Below are positions 1-6,329 of a DNA stretch of 15,783 bases, one piece after another (within the stretch, counting starts at the first letter, position 1; every line of letters starts with the position of its first letter). The translations under genes and the position numbers were made by a program. Under the pieces are notes generated by a model, which worked only from the letters and a program-made list of their open reading frames with translations, made no database searches and was not told the origin of the DNA. Location of the stretch: NCBI GenBank assembly GCA_015655535.1, contig JAATEW010000404.1, positions 1 through 15,783 of the forward strand. Direction: 5' to 3'. This DNA is from Hyphomicrobiales bacterium (GTDB lineage Bacteria > Pseudomonadota > Alphaproteobacteria > Rhizobiales > Beijerinckiaceae).

Positions 1-265
1 CAATTCGCTCAAAATCTTAGGGCGTGCGAAAGGCAAGGGCGCCATCGTTGCCTTTGAAATGAAAAACGCGCATGCCCACGATGTCGCGACGATCATCGAT
101 CGTTCCGGTGTCGCTGTCCGGGCTGGAACGCATTGCGCCCAGCCCTTGTTGAAGCGGTTCGGCGTCACATCGACGTGCCGTGCCTCTTTCGCCGTCTACA
201 ACACATTCGAAGAAGTCGACAAACTCGCTGAGGCCCTGATCCGGGCCGAAGGTTTGTTCGCCTGA
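1..265 (+). CDS. sufS: SufS cysteine desulfurase, C-terminal fragment (5' end outside window)
   Basis: This is the last part of a PLP-dependent group II cysteine desulfurase, which takes sulfur from cysteine as a persulfide for SUF cluster assembly in the cytoplasm. The frame is already open at base 2 and runs to TGA at 263-265, so only about 87 residues are visible. The diagnostic stretch is RAGTHCAQP, holding the catalytic cysteine and the arginine before it, followed by STCRASFAVYNT, the usual ending of the family. The PLP lysine lies upstream of the window. The first in-window ATG (base 59) is internal and not a start. The next gene, sufT, begins 16 bases after the stop, so they share a transcript. 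Assignment to SufS rather than IscS or NifS rests on the RAGxHCAQP form and the SUF neighbours. Confidence 0.93.
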   Translation, partial: NSLKILGRAKGKGAIVAFEMKNAHAHDVATIIDRSGVAVRAGTHCAQPLLKRFGVTSTCRASFAVYNTFEEVDKLAEALIRAEGLFA

Positions 266-281
266 GAACGAGGAGCGATTT

Positions 282-680
282 ATGTCCGAGGCTCAAACCG
301 CAGACGCAGAAGCCACAACGGTTCCGCCGAACGACCCGCAGTGGATCTTCTCCGACGATGTTTCGGAGAAGGAGCGCAACCGCTTGAGGGGTGATTGCGT
401 CGCGGCCTTCAAAACGATCTTCGACCCGGAGATTCCCTGCGACATCTACGAACTGGGCCTCATCTACAAGGTCGATGTCGACGAGAACCGCCTGATCCGA
501 GTCGAGATGACATTGACGGCGCCGGGCTGTCCCGTCGCCGGGCAGATCACGGAATCGGTTGAAACGGCCATCGGCACCGTGCCCGGCACGCTCGGGGTGG
601 TTGTGAACATCGTCTTCGAGCCGCCGTGGGATCAGGGCCGCATGTCGGACGAGGCCCGCGTCTCGCTCGATATGTTCTAA
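282..680 (+). CDS. sufT: SufT, MIP18/DUF59-family Fe-S assembly factor
   Basis: A 132-residue protein of the MIP18 (DUF59) family, the SUF-linked branch usually called SufT, which helps iron-sulfur cluster maturation in the cytoplasm. The conserved core starts near residue 40: DPEIPCDIYELGL at 48-60, then TAPGCP at 79-84 with the family's cysteine at position 83, and the ending FEPPWDQGRMSDEAR. The first 35 residues are variable and polar. The ATG at 282 follows GAGGAG at a good distance and lies 16 bases after sufS. Family members also include PaaD of phenylacetate degradation, but the placement directly behind sufS supports SufT. A hairpin follows the stop. Confidence 0.92.
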   Translation: MSEAQTADAEATTVPPNDPQWIFSDDVSEKERNRLRGDCVAAFKTIFDPEIPCDIYELGLIYKVDVDENRLIRVEMTLTAPGCPVAGQITESVETAIGTVPGTLGVVVNIVFEPPWDQGRMSDEARVSLDMF

Positions 681-691
681 AGCCTCAAGAC

Positions 692-719
692 GTTTCGCGG
701 CCTCCGGCGGCCGCGAAAC
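692..719 (+). terminator. Strong GC-rich hairpin after sufT
   Basis: Bases 692-702 and 709-719 form a perfect 11-bp inverted repeat around a six-base loop, 11 bases after the sufT stop. No T-run follows, so it may slow polymerase or protect the mRNA 3' end rather than terminate cleanly. It separates sufT from sufA. Confidence 0.45.
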
Positions 720-744
720 TGTTCAGCTTATCTTTGCTTCGAAC

Positions 745-772
745 AAGCGGCTGAGGGATCAACCGCTTTTTT
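745..772 (+). terminator. Short hairpin with T-tract upstream of sufA
   Basis: AAGCGG (745-750) pairs with CCGCTT (763-768), and the sequence runs on into TTTTTT (767-772). This has the form of a weak intrinsic terminator: a 6-bp stem, 12-base loop and T-run. With the hairpin at 692-719 it may lower read-through from the suf operon into sufA, or act as an attenuator. Confidence 0.4.
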
Positions 773-871
773 ATTGCTCCGCGGCTGCCGCGCCTGCTGG
801 AGGCTGAAAATCGGCGATTGAATCCCCATATCTGCACTTACGAAATGGGATTACGGCTCAAGGAGCTCGGC

Positions 872-1249
872 ATGGCCTCAAGATTTGCAATTATGTCCGT
901 GACGGATGCGGCGGCGGCGCGCGTCCGCGAATTGACGGAAACGGCCGGAAAGCCCGTGCTTGGTTTGCGCGTCGGCGTCAAGAATGGCGGCTGCGCCGGC
1001 ATGGCCTATACGGTCGAATTCGCCGACGACACAGGGCCGCTTGATGAGGTCGTCGAAGACAAGGGCGTCAAGCTCGTGGTCGATCCGAAGGCGCTCATGT
1101 TTCTGCTCGGCACCGAGATGGATTACGAAACGAGCACTGTTTCGTCCGGTTTCGTCTTCCGCAATCCCAATCAGGTTGGCTCATGTGGCTGCGGTGAATC
1201 CGTCACCTTGAAGCCGGCCGCGGCTGTGGAAGAATACGTTTCCTCCTGA
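872..1249 (+). CDS. sufA: A-type iron-sulfur carrier, SufA/IscA (HesB) family
   Basis: A 125-residue A-type carrier that accepts an Fe-S cluster from the SUF scaffold and passes it to target proteins. The three ligand cysteines are present: Cys41 in KNGGCAGMAY, and Cys105 and Cys107 in GSCGCGES near the C-terminus. The frame opens upstream at a TTG (818) and has ATGs at 845, 872 and 893. The 872 start is preferred because AGGAG (861-865) lies six bases before it and the family's conserved part begins shortly after; 893 is a possible alternative. The protein is less similar to ErpA than the second carrier at 4613-4963. Position behind sufS and sufT, although across a 190-base gap with two hairpins, supports the SufA role; the exact paralogue name is inferred. 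Confidence 0.88.
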   Translation: MASRFAIMSVTDAAAARVRELTETAGKPVLGLRVGVKNGGCAGMAYTVEFADDTGPLDEVVEDKGVKLVVDPKALMFLLGTEMDYETSTVSSGFVFRNPNQVGSCGCGESVTLKPAAAVEEYVSS

Positions 1250-1285
1250 ACCGGGATCGCCGCTTCCCCCGGGGCGGCAAGCTTT

Positions 1286-1311
1286 GCCTATCGGCCGTTC
1301 GGCGGATAGGC
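1286..1311 (+). terminator. Hairpin after sufA
   Basis: GCCTATC (1286-1292) pairs with GATAGGC (1305-1311), and inner bases extend the stem after one mismatch around a four-base loop. It lies 37 bases after the sufA stop. No T-run follows, so it is a possible terminator or mRNA end-protecting structure only. Confidence 0.4.
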
Positions 1312-1312
1312 T

Positions 1313-1327
1313 TAGGCCCAGGGCCTA
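1313..1327. promoter_or_regulatory. Near-perfect palindrome upstream of first HbpS-like gene
   Basis: TAGGCCC and GGGCCTA form a 7-bp inverted repeat around one central A, 39 bases before the start at 1367. The symmetry and position would suit a repressor operator or a site overlapping a promoter. I cannot match it to a known regulator, and it directly abuts the hairpin at 1286-1311, so it could be part of the same 3' structure. Confidence 0.25.
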
Positions 1328-1366
1328 GTACAATCGGCTCGCTAAAGATAAACACGGGGGGAATTC

Positions 1367-1885
1367 ATGCGCGCCATTTTTGGGCTTGCGATCGGCCTTG
1401 CCTTGATCGCGGGAAGCGGAGCCAGGGCAGAAACACCTTTGCCGTCTCAGGCACCGGTGCCGGAGCAAATGCCTTTCTACATCCCCTATGGTCAGCCGGT
1501 CGATCTTGCGAAGGCCAAACAGCTTGCGGCGGCAGCCGAGGCTGAGGCCACCAAGCATAATTGGAAGATGGCGATCTCTGTCGTCGATCCCTCTGGCGAT
1601 CTCGTCTTTTACGAAAAGATCGACGATACGCAATTGGCCTCTGTGATCGTGTCACAGAAAAAAGCCCGCATCGCGGCCCTCTACCGGCGTCCCACCGCCG
1701 TCTTCTACGATGCGATGGAGACCGGCCATCCATCCGTCGCGACACTTGATCCTGTGCCCGTGGGATCGCCCGGCGGATTTCCGCTCGTTGAAAACGGTAA
1801 AATGATCGGTGCGATTGGCTGCAGCGGTGGGGCTGGCGTTCAGGATGCCGTGGTCTGCAAGGCAGCGGTCGATACCCTTCACTAG
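1367..1885 (+). CDS. Exported HbpS/GlcG-like (DUF336) protein, copy 1
   Basis: A 172-residue protein of the GlcG/HbpS family (Pfam Haem_degrading, DUF336). Characterised relatives such as Streptomyces HbpS bind heme outside the cell; many others have no proven role. An N-terminal hydrophobic stretch ending ARA (residues 19-21) looks like a Sec signal peptide, so the mature protein should be periplasmic. The single domain begins near residue 40 and carries family features: VDPSGDLV, ETGHPSVA, PGGFPLVENG and GCSGG, with two C-terminal cysteines (in GCSGG and VCKA) that could form a disulfide. A run of Gs ending eight bases ahead of the ATG serves as ribosome binding site. A close paralogue follows at 2039. 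Heme binding is inferred from the family only. Confidence 0.85.
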   Translation: MRAIFGLAIGLALIAGSGARAETPLPSQAPVPEQMPFYIPYGQPVDLAKAKQLAAAAEAEATKHNWKMAISVVDPSGDLVFYEKIDDTQLASVIVSQKKARIAALYRRPTAVFYDAMETGHPSVATLDPVPVGSPGGFPLVENGKMIGAIGCSGGAGVQDAVVCKAAVDTLH

Positions 1886-2003
1886 AACAGGCTGGCCTCG
1901 AGCTGCTTGGCAAAATGATCTTGAAGCCATGCTCTTCGTTTTACTTTTGCCCTCACGCAACAATTGATCGTCCGGCCCCCTTTGGGGCGGCGGCGCTTGC
2001 CAT

Positions 2004-2035
2004 ATCTCCTCCCGGATTCATATCCGGAAGGGGAT
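2004..2035 (+). promoter_or_regulatory. Hairpin that sequesters the Shine-Dalgarno of HbpS copy 2
   Basis: Bases 2004-2017 pair with 2022-2035 at 13 of 14 positions (one C/A mismatch at 2011/2028 and one T·G pair), closing on the four-base loop TCAT. The right arm contains GGAAGGGGA (2026-2034), the only good ribosome binding site for the ATG at 2039. In RNA the site would be fully base-paired, suggesting translational control by temperature, a protein or a small RNA. This is read from sequence only. Confidence 0.45.
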
Positions 2036-2038
2036 CTC

Positions 2039-2569
2039 ATGAGGCACGTGCATTTAGGACTTGCGATCGGATTGACGGCGATCGGATGGGGGCATATCGC
2101 CTTTGCGCAGGCGCCGGCGCCGCTCCCATCGGCGGCGCCCGTGCCCGAGCAAATGCCGTTCAATATTCCGATCGGCCAATCGATCGATCTCGCCAAAGCC
2201 AAGGAGCTTGGCGCCGCCGCCGAGGCGGAGGCCGCCAAGCGCCATTGGAAGATGGCGATCTCGATCGTCGATCCGTCCGGCGAACTTGTCTATTTCGAAA
2301 AGATGGACGACACGCAATTCGCGTCTATTCAGATCGCACAAGCCAAAGCCCGCACGGCCGCGCGCTTTCGCCGTCCCACCTCCGCTTTTTATGATGCGAT
2401 TGAAACGGGCCATCCCTCGGTCGCCGTGACCGATCCGACTCTTGTCGGCATACCCGGCGGCATACCGCTGATCGAAAATGGCAAACTCATCGGCGGGATC
2501 GGCTGCAGCGGCGGTGCCGCGCTTCAGGATGCCGTGATCTGCAAGGCAGGCGCCGACAAGCTTCAATAA
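2039..2569 (+). CDS. Exported HbpS/GlcG-like (DUF336) protein, copy 2
   Basis: A 176-residue paralogue of the preceding gene, about 70% identical over the mature domain by eye and with the same motifs: VDPSGELV, ETGHPSVA, PGGIPLIENG, GCSGG and a late ICKA cysteine. The N-terminus (residues 1-23, ending AFA) is a probable signal peptide, so the product is likely periplasmic. The open frame extends upstream to 1964, but the ATG at 2039 is chosen because a purine-rich site (2026-2034) precedes it and the signal peptide begins there. That site lies inside a stable hairpin. The 153-base gap after copy 1 and the separate leader suggest it can be controlled independently. The gene ends 42 bases from the convergent rhlE stop with no obvious terminator between. 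Function is unproven; heme handling is the family inference. Confidence 0.85.
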   Translation: MRHVHLGLAIGLTAIGWGHIAFAQAPAPLPSAAPVPEQMPFNIPIGQSIDLAKAKELGAAAEAEAAKRHWKMAISIVDPSGELVYFEKMDDTQFASIQIAQAKARTAARFRRPTSAFYDAIETGHPSVAVTDPTLVGIPGGIPLIENGKLIGGIGCSGGAALQDAVICKAGADKLQ

Positions 2570-2611
2570 AGGGAAATGAAGCCGGCGAGGGATAGAGCGA
2601 AGGGCTGAAGA

Positions 2612-4117
2612 TCAGTCCTGCTCTTCGACGACCTTCGCCGGTTTCAGTTTGACCGGCCGCAACAGAAACATGGGCACGTGATCGCCCATGCCGACAACGG
2701 GCGGATCATTGGGGACGGACGGGCGAGGCCGCCTTTCCGTCCGCTCGGGTGCTGCCACCCGTTCGGGCGCGGCGCGTTCCGGCGCCTCGCGGCCGTCACG
2801 GCGGCGGGATTTCAAGTTTTGGCGGGGCAAGCGCGGCGGCAAGACGTCATCGGTCTCAGCCGCTGCGATACTGGGGCTTGACCGTTCGCCTGATGCTGGC
2901 GACGCGCGCCGCCAACCCCCACGGCCGCCGCGCGTGCGTCCGCGCGGCTCCTCTGCCGATGCTTCTTCAGGCACATCCGAAGCCGATGGCTTTTCGCTCA
3001 TCCATTCGATCTTGGTCGCGATGAGCTTTTCGATTTCGTCTATATATTTTTGGTCGGCATGGGTCACGATCGAGAGCGCAATGCCGCTGCGTCCGGCGCG
3101 TCCCGTGCGTCCGATCCGATGCACGTAATCCTCGGCATGGGTCGGCACGTCGAAATTGAAGACATGGCTGACGTCGGGAATGTCCAATCCGCGCGCCGCC
3201 ACGTCCGAACAGACGATCAAAGCCACTTCGCCCGATTTGAATGCATCCAGCGAGGCCATGCGCGCGCGCTGATCCATGTCGCCATGCAAGGCGCCGACGG
3301 CATAGCCGTGTTTTTGCAGCGAATTATGGAGAAGCGCGACATCGCGTTTGCGATTGCAGAAGATGATCGCGTTTTTGAAATTCTCGGCAACCTTCGCTTC
3401 GCCGATGAGCCTGCGCAAAGTTTCGCGCTTGGCTGCGCCCGGCGCCGATGCGACGAGCTTTTGGGCGATCGTGCTGGCGGTCGGGGAGGGCGGGGCGACT
3501 TCGATCCTGACGGGATTATGCAGGAACGTATCGACGAGACGGGTGATTTCGGGCGGCATGGTCGCCGAGAAGAACAGCGTCTGCCGCGTGAATGGAACCA
3601 GTTTGCAGATGCGCTCGATGTCGGGAATGAACCCCATGTCGAGCATGCGGTCGGCTTCGTCGATGACCAGAATTTCAATGCCGGTCAGAAGCAATTTGCC
3701 GCGCTCGGAGAAATCGAGCAATCGGCCGGGTGTCGCAATCAGGACATCGGCGCCGCGGGTGATCTTGGTTTCCTGATCGCCAAAGGACATGCCGCCGATC
3801 AGAAGCGCGACATTGAGTTTGTGGTTGACGCCGTAGCGCGTAAAACTCTCTTCGACTTGGGCGGCGAGTTCGCGGGTCGGCTCGAGGATCAATGTGCGTG
3901 GCATGCGTGCCCGCGCGCGGCCCATTTCCAGGCGGCACAGCATCGGCAAAGTGAAGGCGGCCGTCTTGCCTGTGCCGGTCTGGGCAATGCCTAGAACATC
4001 GCGCCCGGCAAGCGCGTAGGGAATAGCCTGCTCTTGGATGGGCGTCGGGTTTGTATAGCCGGAGGCATCGACGGCTTGCAGTACCTTTTCACTAAGGCCG
4101 AGTTCTCGAAACGACAT
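2612..4117 (-). CDS. rhlE: DEAD-box ATP-dependent RNA helicase, RhlE type
   Basis: A 501-residue DEAD-box helicase that unwinds RNA using ATP, probably in ribosome assembly, RNA decay or cold adaptation. The motifs run in order: Q motif near F3 with PTPIQ at 24-28, AQTGTGKT 45-52, PTRELAAQ 80-87, TPGR 129-132, DEAD 153-156, SAT 184-186, ARGLDIPDV 308-316, HRIGRTGR 333-340. After about residue 385 comes a low-complexity, arginine- and glycine-rich tail with RGRTRGGRGG and repeated APER units, likely a nonspecific RNA-binding arm, then a short ending GMGDHVPMFLLRP. The frame opens 25 codons earlier (4192), but the ATG at 4117 is chosen because the family starts at MSFxxLGL and AGGA (4123-4126) lies five bases ahead. 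It is transcribed alone behind the erpA terminator. The RhlE subtype is inferred from the core and tail. Confidence 0.93.
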   Translation of the reverse strand: MSFRELGLSEKVLQAVDASGYTNPTPIQEQAIPYALAGRDVLGIAQTGTGKTAAFTLPMLCRLEMGRARARMPRTLILEPTRELAAQVEESFTRYGVNHKLNVALLIGGMSFGDQETKITRGADVLIATPGRLLDFSERGKLLLTGIEILVIDEADRMLDMGFIPDIERICKLVPFTRQTLFFSATMPPEITRLVDTFLHNPVRIEVAPPSPTASTIAQKLVASAPGAAKRETLRRLIGEAKVAENFKNAIIFCNRKRDVALLHNSLQKHGYAVGALHGDMDQRARMASLDAFKSGEVALIVCSDVAARGLDIPDVSHVFNFDVPTHAEDYVHRIGRTGRAGRSGIALSIVTHADQKYIDEIEKLIATKIEWMSEKPSASDVPEEASAEEPRGRTRGGRGGWRRASPASGERSSPSIAAAETDDVLPPRLPRQNLKSRRRDGREAPERAAPERVAAPERTERRPRPSVPNDPPVVGMGDHVPMFLLRPVKLKPAKVVEEQD

Positions 4118-4556
4118 TCTAATCCTAAAGAAAAACGAACATGAGGTTGGTTGGGTGCGCGATTGCGTCGAGCCATGCGTGCCGGCGAACACCTGCTTCA
4201 GCCATCGTCTGTTCGAATCGCATATTGGGCAGCGGAGCCTTTACCCTTCGCCGAAGCGCAGCTCTGAATTTTGAGATTGCGGAAACTCCCGCCGGCAGTC
4301 GAATGACGACACAGAGCTTGACGTGCATTTAGTCTTCAATGGGAAAGCAAAAAACGTGCGTTCGCTTTCATGAAAAGAACGAAATCGCTCTTTTGTGCCG
4401 TGCCTATGACGGGACGGCATCTCACGTTCCTCAGACATATGAGGCTAAAGCGCTGAAATGACAAGTCCTGCGAGGGGCGATTGCCGGTGGATAGTGGCTG
4501 AAACGCGCCAAAATGCCGCGCTGCGCCCGGTCGTTTTAAATCCGCGGTTTCTCTTT
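4118..4556 (-). other. Intergenic region: rhlE leader and promoter
   Basis: No convincing gene lies here; the short frames (for example 4241-4438 minus and 4141-4332 plus) lack ribosome binding sites and familiar motifs. On the minus strand it should hold the promoter and a long untranslated leader of rhlE. It contains small inverted repeats: AAAAGA/TCTTTT at 4373-4394, and GAAAGC/GCTTTC around 4342-4369, which could fold in the leader RNA. Cold-shock helicase genes often have long structured leaders, but that role is inference here. Confidence 0.5.
4436..4464 (-). promoter_or_regulatory. Candidate sigma-70-type promoter for rhlE
   Basis: On the minus strand TTGTCA (4464-4459) and CATATG (4441-4436) are separated by 17 bases. 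The -35 is close to consensus, the -10 only partly. It would give an RNA leader of about 310 bases ahead of rhlE. No other equally good pair was seen closer to the gene. Confidence 0.35.
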
Positions 4557-4594
4557 AAAAAACAATAAAGCTCCGCCATTTCCGGCGGAGCTTT
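4557..4594 (-). terminator. Rho-independent terminator after erpA
   Basis: Bases 4567-4577 and 4584-4594 form a perfect 11-bp stem with a six-base loop. Read on the minus strand it is followed by ATTG and six Ts (4562-4557), the classic intrinsic terminator form. It sits 18 bases past the erpA stop (4613) and isolates erpA from rhlE. Confidence 0.88.
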
Positions 4595-4612
4595 GTTTGA
4601 AATCGGGCGATT

Positions 4613-4963
4613 TTAGACGGCGAAGCTCGAGCCGCAGCCACAGGACGCGGTGGCTGCCGGATTCGAGACCTTGAACATGCGGCCCATCAGATCGTCGATA
4701 AAATCGATCTGGCAGCCCTTCAGATATTCGAGCGAGATCTGATCGACGAGAACGGTCGCGCCTTCGCGCTCCAGGACGAGATCGTCTTCGTTGCGTTCAG
4801 TGGTAACAGTATAGGTATATTGGAAACCCGAGCAGCCGCCGCCATCGACGCCGACGCGCAGAACCGAGCCGGGGGCTTCGGTCTTCATGATTTCGGCTAC
4901 GCGGCGCGCGGCCGCCTCAGTAAGAATGACGACGGGGGCGTCGACGGTTGCGGCTTCGCTCAT
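4613..4963 (-). CDS. erpA: Iron-sulfur cluster insertion protein ErpA (A-type carrier)
   Basis: A 116-residue A-type carrier of the HesB/IscA family. It binds a cluster with three cysteines, seen here as Cys44 in DGGGCSGFQY and Cys108/Cys110 in ASCGCGSSF, and delivers it to apoproteins in the cytoplasm. GGGCSGFxY and the ending SCGCGSSF are closer to ErpA/IscA than the sufA-like gene at 872. The frame opens upstream to 5068, but the ATG at 4963 is chosen because MSEA begins the usual family length and GAGG (4975-4972) lies eight bases ahead. It is divergent from dgt across 128 bases, a neighbourhood common in Hyphomicrobiales, and is closed by a strong terminator. ErpA versus IscA is settled by context rather than by a decisive residue. 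Confidence 0.9.
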   Translation of the reverse strand: MSEAATVDAPVVILTEAAARRVAEIMKTEAPGSVLRVGVDGGGCSGFQYTYTVTTERNEDDLVLEREGATVLVDQISLEYLKGCQIDFIDDLMGRMFKVSNPAATASCGCGSSFAV

Positions 4964-5015
4964 GGGGAAAACCTCGGAATGATTGGGACTAGAGGAGGCC
5001 TCCGCGCCACGGCGC

Positions 5016-5044
5016 TTGCCTCGTTTCGGTTTAGAGAAGATACG
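5016..5044 (+). promoter_or_regulatory. Weak candidate promoter for the dgt operon
   Basis: TTGCCT (5016-5021) and GATACG (5039-5044) are spaced by 17 bases, in the intergenic region shared with divergent erpA. The -35 is fair and the -10 poor. Transcription would begin near 5050, just at the inverted repeat 5055-5074. Confidence 0.28.
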
Positions 5045-5054
5045 TCGGCTTGCC

Positions 5055-5074
5055 CCTAACTGCAACAAGTTAGG
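5055..5074. promoter_or_regulatory. 7-bp inverted repeat before dgt (operator or leader hairpin)
   Basis: CCTAACT (5055-5061) and AGTTAGG (5068-5074) are perfect inverted repeats around a six-base spacer, ending 17 bases before the dgt start. The size and spacing suit a dimeric regulator site, or a small hairpin in the mRNA leader. I do not recognise it as a known Irr, RirA or IscR box. Confidence 0.35.
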
Positions 5075-5091
5075 CCGGAAAACGAGCTTTC

Positions 5092-6312
5092 ATGAAAGAT
5101 TCCAGTTATCTCCCTCGGCGGGCCCCCTATGCCTCGGACGCCGCCAGCAGCCGCGGCCGTCTCCTGAGCGAGCCGTCGTCGCCGACTCGCACGGAATTTC
5201 AACGCGATCGCGACCGGATCATCCATTCGACCGCGTTCCGCAGGCTTGCCCATAAGACCCAGGTCTTCGTGCCGCATGAGGGCGACCATTTCCGCACGAG
5301 GCTCACCCATTCGATCGAAGTCGGCCAGATTGCCCGCGCGATCGCCCGGGCGCTCGGCCTCGACGACGACCTCGCTGAGGCGCTGGCGCTCGCGCATGAT
5401 CTCGGCCATACGCCATTCGGGCATACCGGCGAGGATGTTCTCGATGAGCTGATGGCGCCCTATGGCGGCTTCGACCACAACGCCCAGGCGCTCAGGATCG
5501 TCACCAAATTGGAGCGGCGCTATGCGACATTCGACGGTCTCAACCTGACCTGGGAGACGCTTGAAGGGCTCGTCAAGCACAATGGGCCGCTTCTTGAGAA
5601 AGATGGGATGCCGGTGCCGCGCTATGCCGAGCGGGGCCTGCCGATGGCCTTGATCGAATATGACGCGATCAATCCCTTGAACCTTGGGAGCTTTGCCGGC
5701 GGTGAAGCCCAGGCGGCGGCGCTCGCCGACGATATCGCCTATAATGCGCATGACATAGACGATGGGCTGCGCGCCGAAATCCTCGATTTCCAGCAGATTT
5801 CGGAAACCGATTTTCTGCGCGATATCGGCAGCGAGATCGAATCGCTTTATCCGGGTCTCGAAAAGCAGCGCGTCATTCACGAACTGGTGCGGCGCATGAT
5901 CACTCATTTCATCGAAGACGCCATAGAAGAAAGCCAGCGGCGGCTGTCGGAGGCGAAGGTCGCAAGCGTCGAAGAGATCCGCGTGCATGGCGAGCCCGTC
6001 ATCGGTTTTTCGGAGGCGACGAACAGCGTCGATCGCATGGTGAAGAGCTTCCTCTTCCAGCATATGTACAGGCATCCGAACATCACCCGCATCAGGGCCG
6101 ATGCGAATGAGGTGATTATTAATCTGTTTCGCAGTTTCTTTGCCGAGGTCGAGCTGATGCCGAAGGAATGGGCGCAGATGGCATCGGCGATTCCGCCGAA
6201 GGAAGAAGCGCGCCGCGCCCGCCTCGTCTGTGATTATATTGCCGGCATGACGGATCGTTTCGCGCTGGCCGAACATCGCCGTCTTTTTGACGTTGCACCT
6301 GAACTCCGATAG
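5092..6312 (+). CDS. dgt: dGTPase-like HD-domain deoxynucleotide triphosphohydrolase
   Basis: A 406-residue cytoplasmic HD-domain protein of the dGTP triphosphohydrolase family, which cleaves dNTPs to the nucleoside and triphosphate. Metal-binding residues are seen in order: His73 in LTHSIEV, His102-Asp103 in AHDLGHTPFGH, and a later Asp in DDIAYNAHDID. The N-terminal SRGRLLSEP...PTRTEFQRDRDRIIHSTAFRRL is typical of the shorter dGTPase-like class found in alphaproteobacteria, whose substrate range is broader or less defined than that of E. coli Dgt. The ATG at 5092 has only a weak purine site, but no better start exists. The gene leads the run dgt-argS with an 18-base gap and is probably cotranscribed with argS. 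Confidence 0.93.
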   Translation: MKDSSYLPRRAPYASDAASSRGRLLSEPSSPTRTEFQRDRDRIIHSTAFRRLAHKTQVFVPHEGDHFRTRLTHSIEVGQIARAIARALGLDDDLAEALALAHDLGHTPFGHTGEDVLDELMAPYGGFDHNAQALRIVTKLERRYATFDGLNLTWETLEGLVKHNGPLLEKDGMPVPRYAERGLPMALIEYDAINPLNLGSFAGGEAQAAALADDIAYNAHDIDDGLRAEILDFQQISETDFLRDIGSEIESLYPGLEKQRVIHELVRRMITHFIEDAIEESQRRLSEAKVASVEEIRVHGEPVIGFSEATNSVDRMVKSFLFQHMYRHPNITRIRADANEVIINLFRSFFAEVELMPKEWAQMASAIPPKEEARRARLVCDYIAGMTDRFALAEHRRLFDVAPELR

Positions 6313-6329
6313 AGCGCGATCATATCGCC

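Noticed and set aside
818..871. N-terminal extension of sufA from a TTG at 818
   Set aside because: No ribosome binding site supports it, while AGGAG at 861-865 fits the ATG at 872, and the extra residues are not family-like.
1640..1658. Perfect TCTGTGA-N5-TCACAGA palindrome resembling a CRP site
   Set aside because: It is inside the coding sequence of HbpS copy 1 and its spacer is five bases rather than the six of the CRP consensus. It is not kept in copy 2, so chance is likely.
3050..3994. A 314-codon open frame on the plus strand
   Set aside because: It is the complement of the rhlE helicase core, which carries all DEAD-box motifs in order on the minus strand.
4241..4438. A 65-codon minus-strand frame upstream of rhlE
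   Set aside because: No ribosome binding site, no recognisable motif, and it overlaps the probable rhlE leader.
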